The position numbers and the translations under genes are program-made. 64,000 bases of DNA, taken from assembly GCA_037013685.1 (NCBI GenBank), contig CM072893.1:21223736-21287735 (forward strand), written 5' to 3'. This document shows, one piece after another, positions 63,667-64,000 of the stretch. The stretch comes from Acridotheres tristis. Lineage: Eukaryota; Chordata; Aves; Passeriformes; Sturnidae. Each line of letters starts with the position of its first letter. Position 1 is the stretch's first letter. Below the pieces are notes generated by a model. The model did not search any database. It was not told the DNA's origin and saw only the letters and a list, made by a program, of their open reading frames with translations.

Positions 63667-64000
63667 GGCCAAAAGATTTCAACTCTGACGGGTCCTTCAG
63701 CTGTTATTTTTTTATTCTGGGTGAATTCCCTGCTCGGTTTACATCTGTGCTTTTACATCTGTGTAACCCCGAGCCAAGAAGTTGGATGCTTCTCTTACTG
63801 TGTGCATTTGACATTAGAAGGTTTCCAGCCTGGCGCTTGCTGGATATCAGGATTGATTACCACGGGAGGGTTGTTTGTTTCATGCCCGGTAGGATGGGGA
63901 TATACAGCAGCTACATGGGACCCAATGGACAATGGTTATCACACAGCATCAGGGAATTACTTCCCAGGGACTAATGCCAGAGCCTTGGAAAAGTTATTAA
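63667..64000 (+). other. Unidentified long-open, balanced-GC element at window edge
   Basis: From 63667, after a TAA stop, one + strand frame stays open for 111 codons to the window end. It includes a G/W/C-rich stretch (GACWISGLITTGGLFVSCPVGW). A second + frame is also open for 75 codons to a stop at about 63974. Composition from about 63740 is clearly less AT-rich than the neighbours, with several CpGs. It carries a SOX-type ACAATGG (63929-63935) and a forkhead-type TGTTTGTTT (63872-63880). An AG preceded by pyrimidines occurs near 63700. It may be a truncated coding exon or a conserved non-coding enhancer. I recognise neither the protein nor a repeat family; openness in two frames argues mildly against coding. 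Confidence 0.3.

Overview
The window looks like bird nuclear DNA. It is AT-rich and nearly free of recognisable coding sequence. Its identifiable interspersed repeats are mostly 3'-truncated CR1 LINE fragments, plus one solo retroviral LTR. CR1 dominance with low repeat density points to a bird; a crocodilian or turtle is less likely. There are no operons, ribosome binding sites, tRNA, rRNA or CRISPR arrays. CR1 and LTR family calls come from remembered consensus features, not from a search.

Layout. 1-26185 is AT-rich non-coding DNA with scattered microsatellites and no recognised exon. 26186-27455 is a strong CpG island, the only promoter-like feature. It contains two short ATG-to-splice-donor stretches on the + strand that could be first exons; I cannot name a gene. 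27456-27850 is a moderately AT-rich shoulder with homeodomain-type motifs. 30425-31990 holds two CR1 fragments on the minus strand, one old and one younger. 31991-40982 is featureless. 40983-41652 holds two CR1 fragments in head-on opposite orientation. 43559-43875 is another minus-strand CR1, 50962-51134 a plus-strand CR1 3' end, 54228-54925 a long decayed plus-strand CR1, and 57033-57215 a weak old CR1-like fragment. 62685-63042 is a 358-bp solo LTR (minus orientation) with a perfect 6-bp target-site duplication. 63667-64000 is a compositionally distinct, long-open stretch running off the window edge that may be an exon or a conserved non-coding element.

Interpretation (inference). This is most likely a long intron or gene desert around a CpG-island promoter, possibly an alternative promoter of a large gene whose other exons lie outside the window. 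Nearly all ATG-to-stop frames here are of the length expected by chance in AT-rich DNA, lie inside CR1 repeats, or arise from the GC-rich island where stops are rare. One 75-codon frame with a membrane-segment-like stretch (46613-46840) is kept as a low-confidence candidate. I see no new multi-gene biological system.
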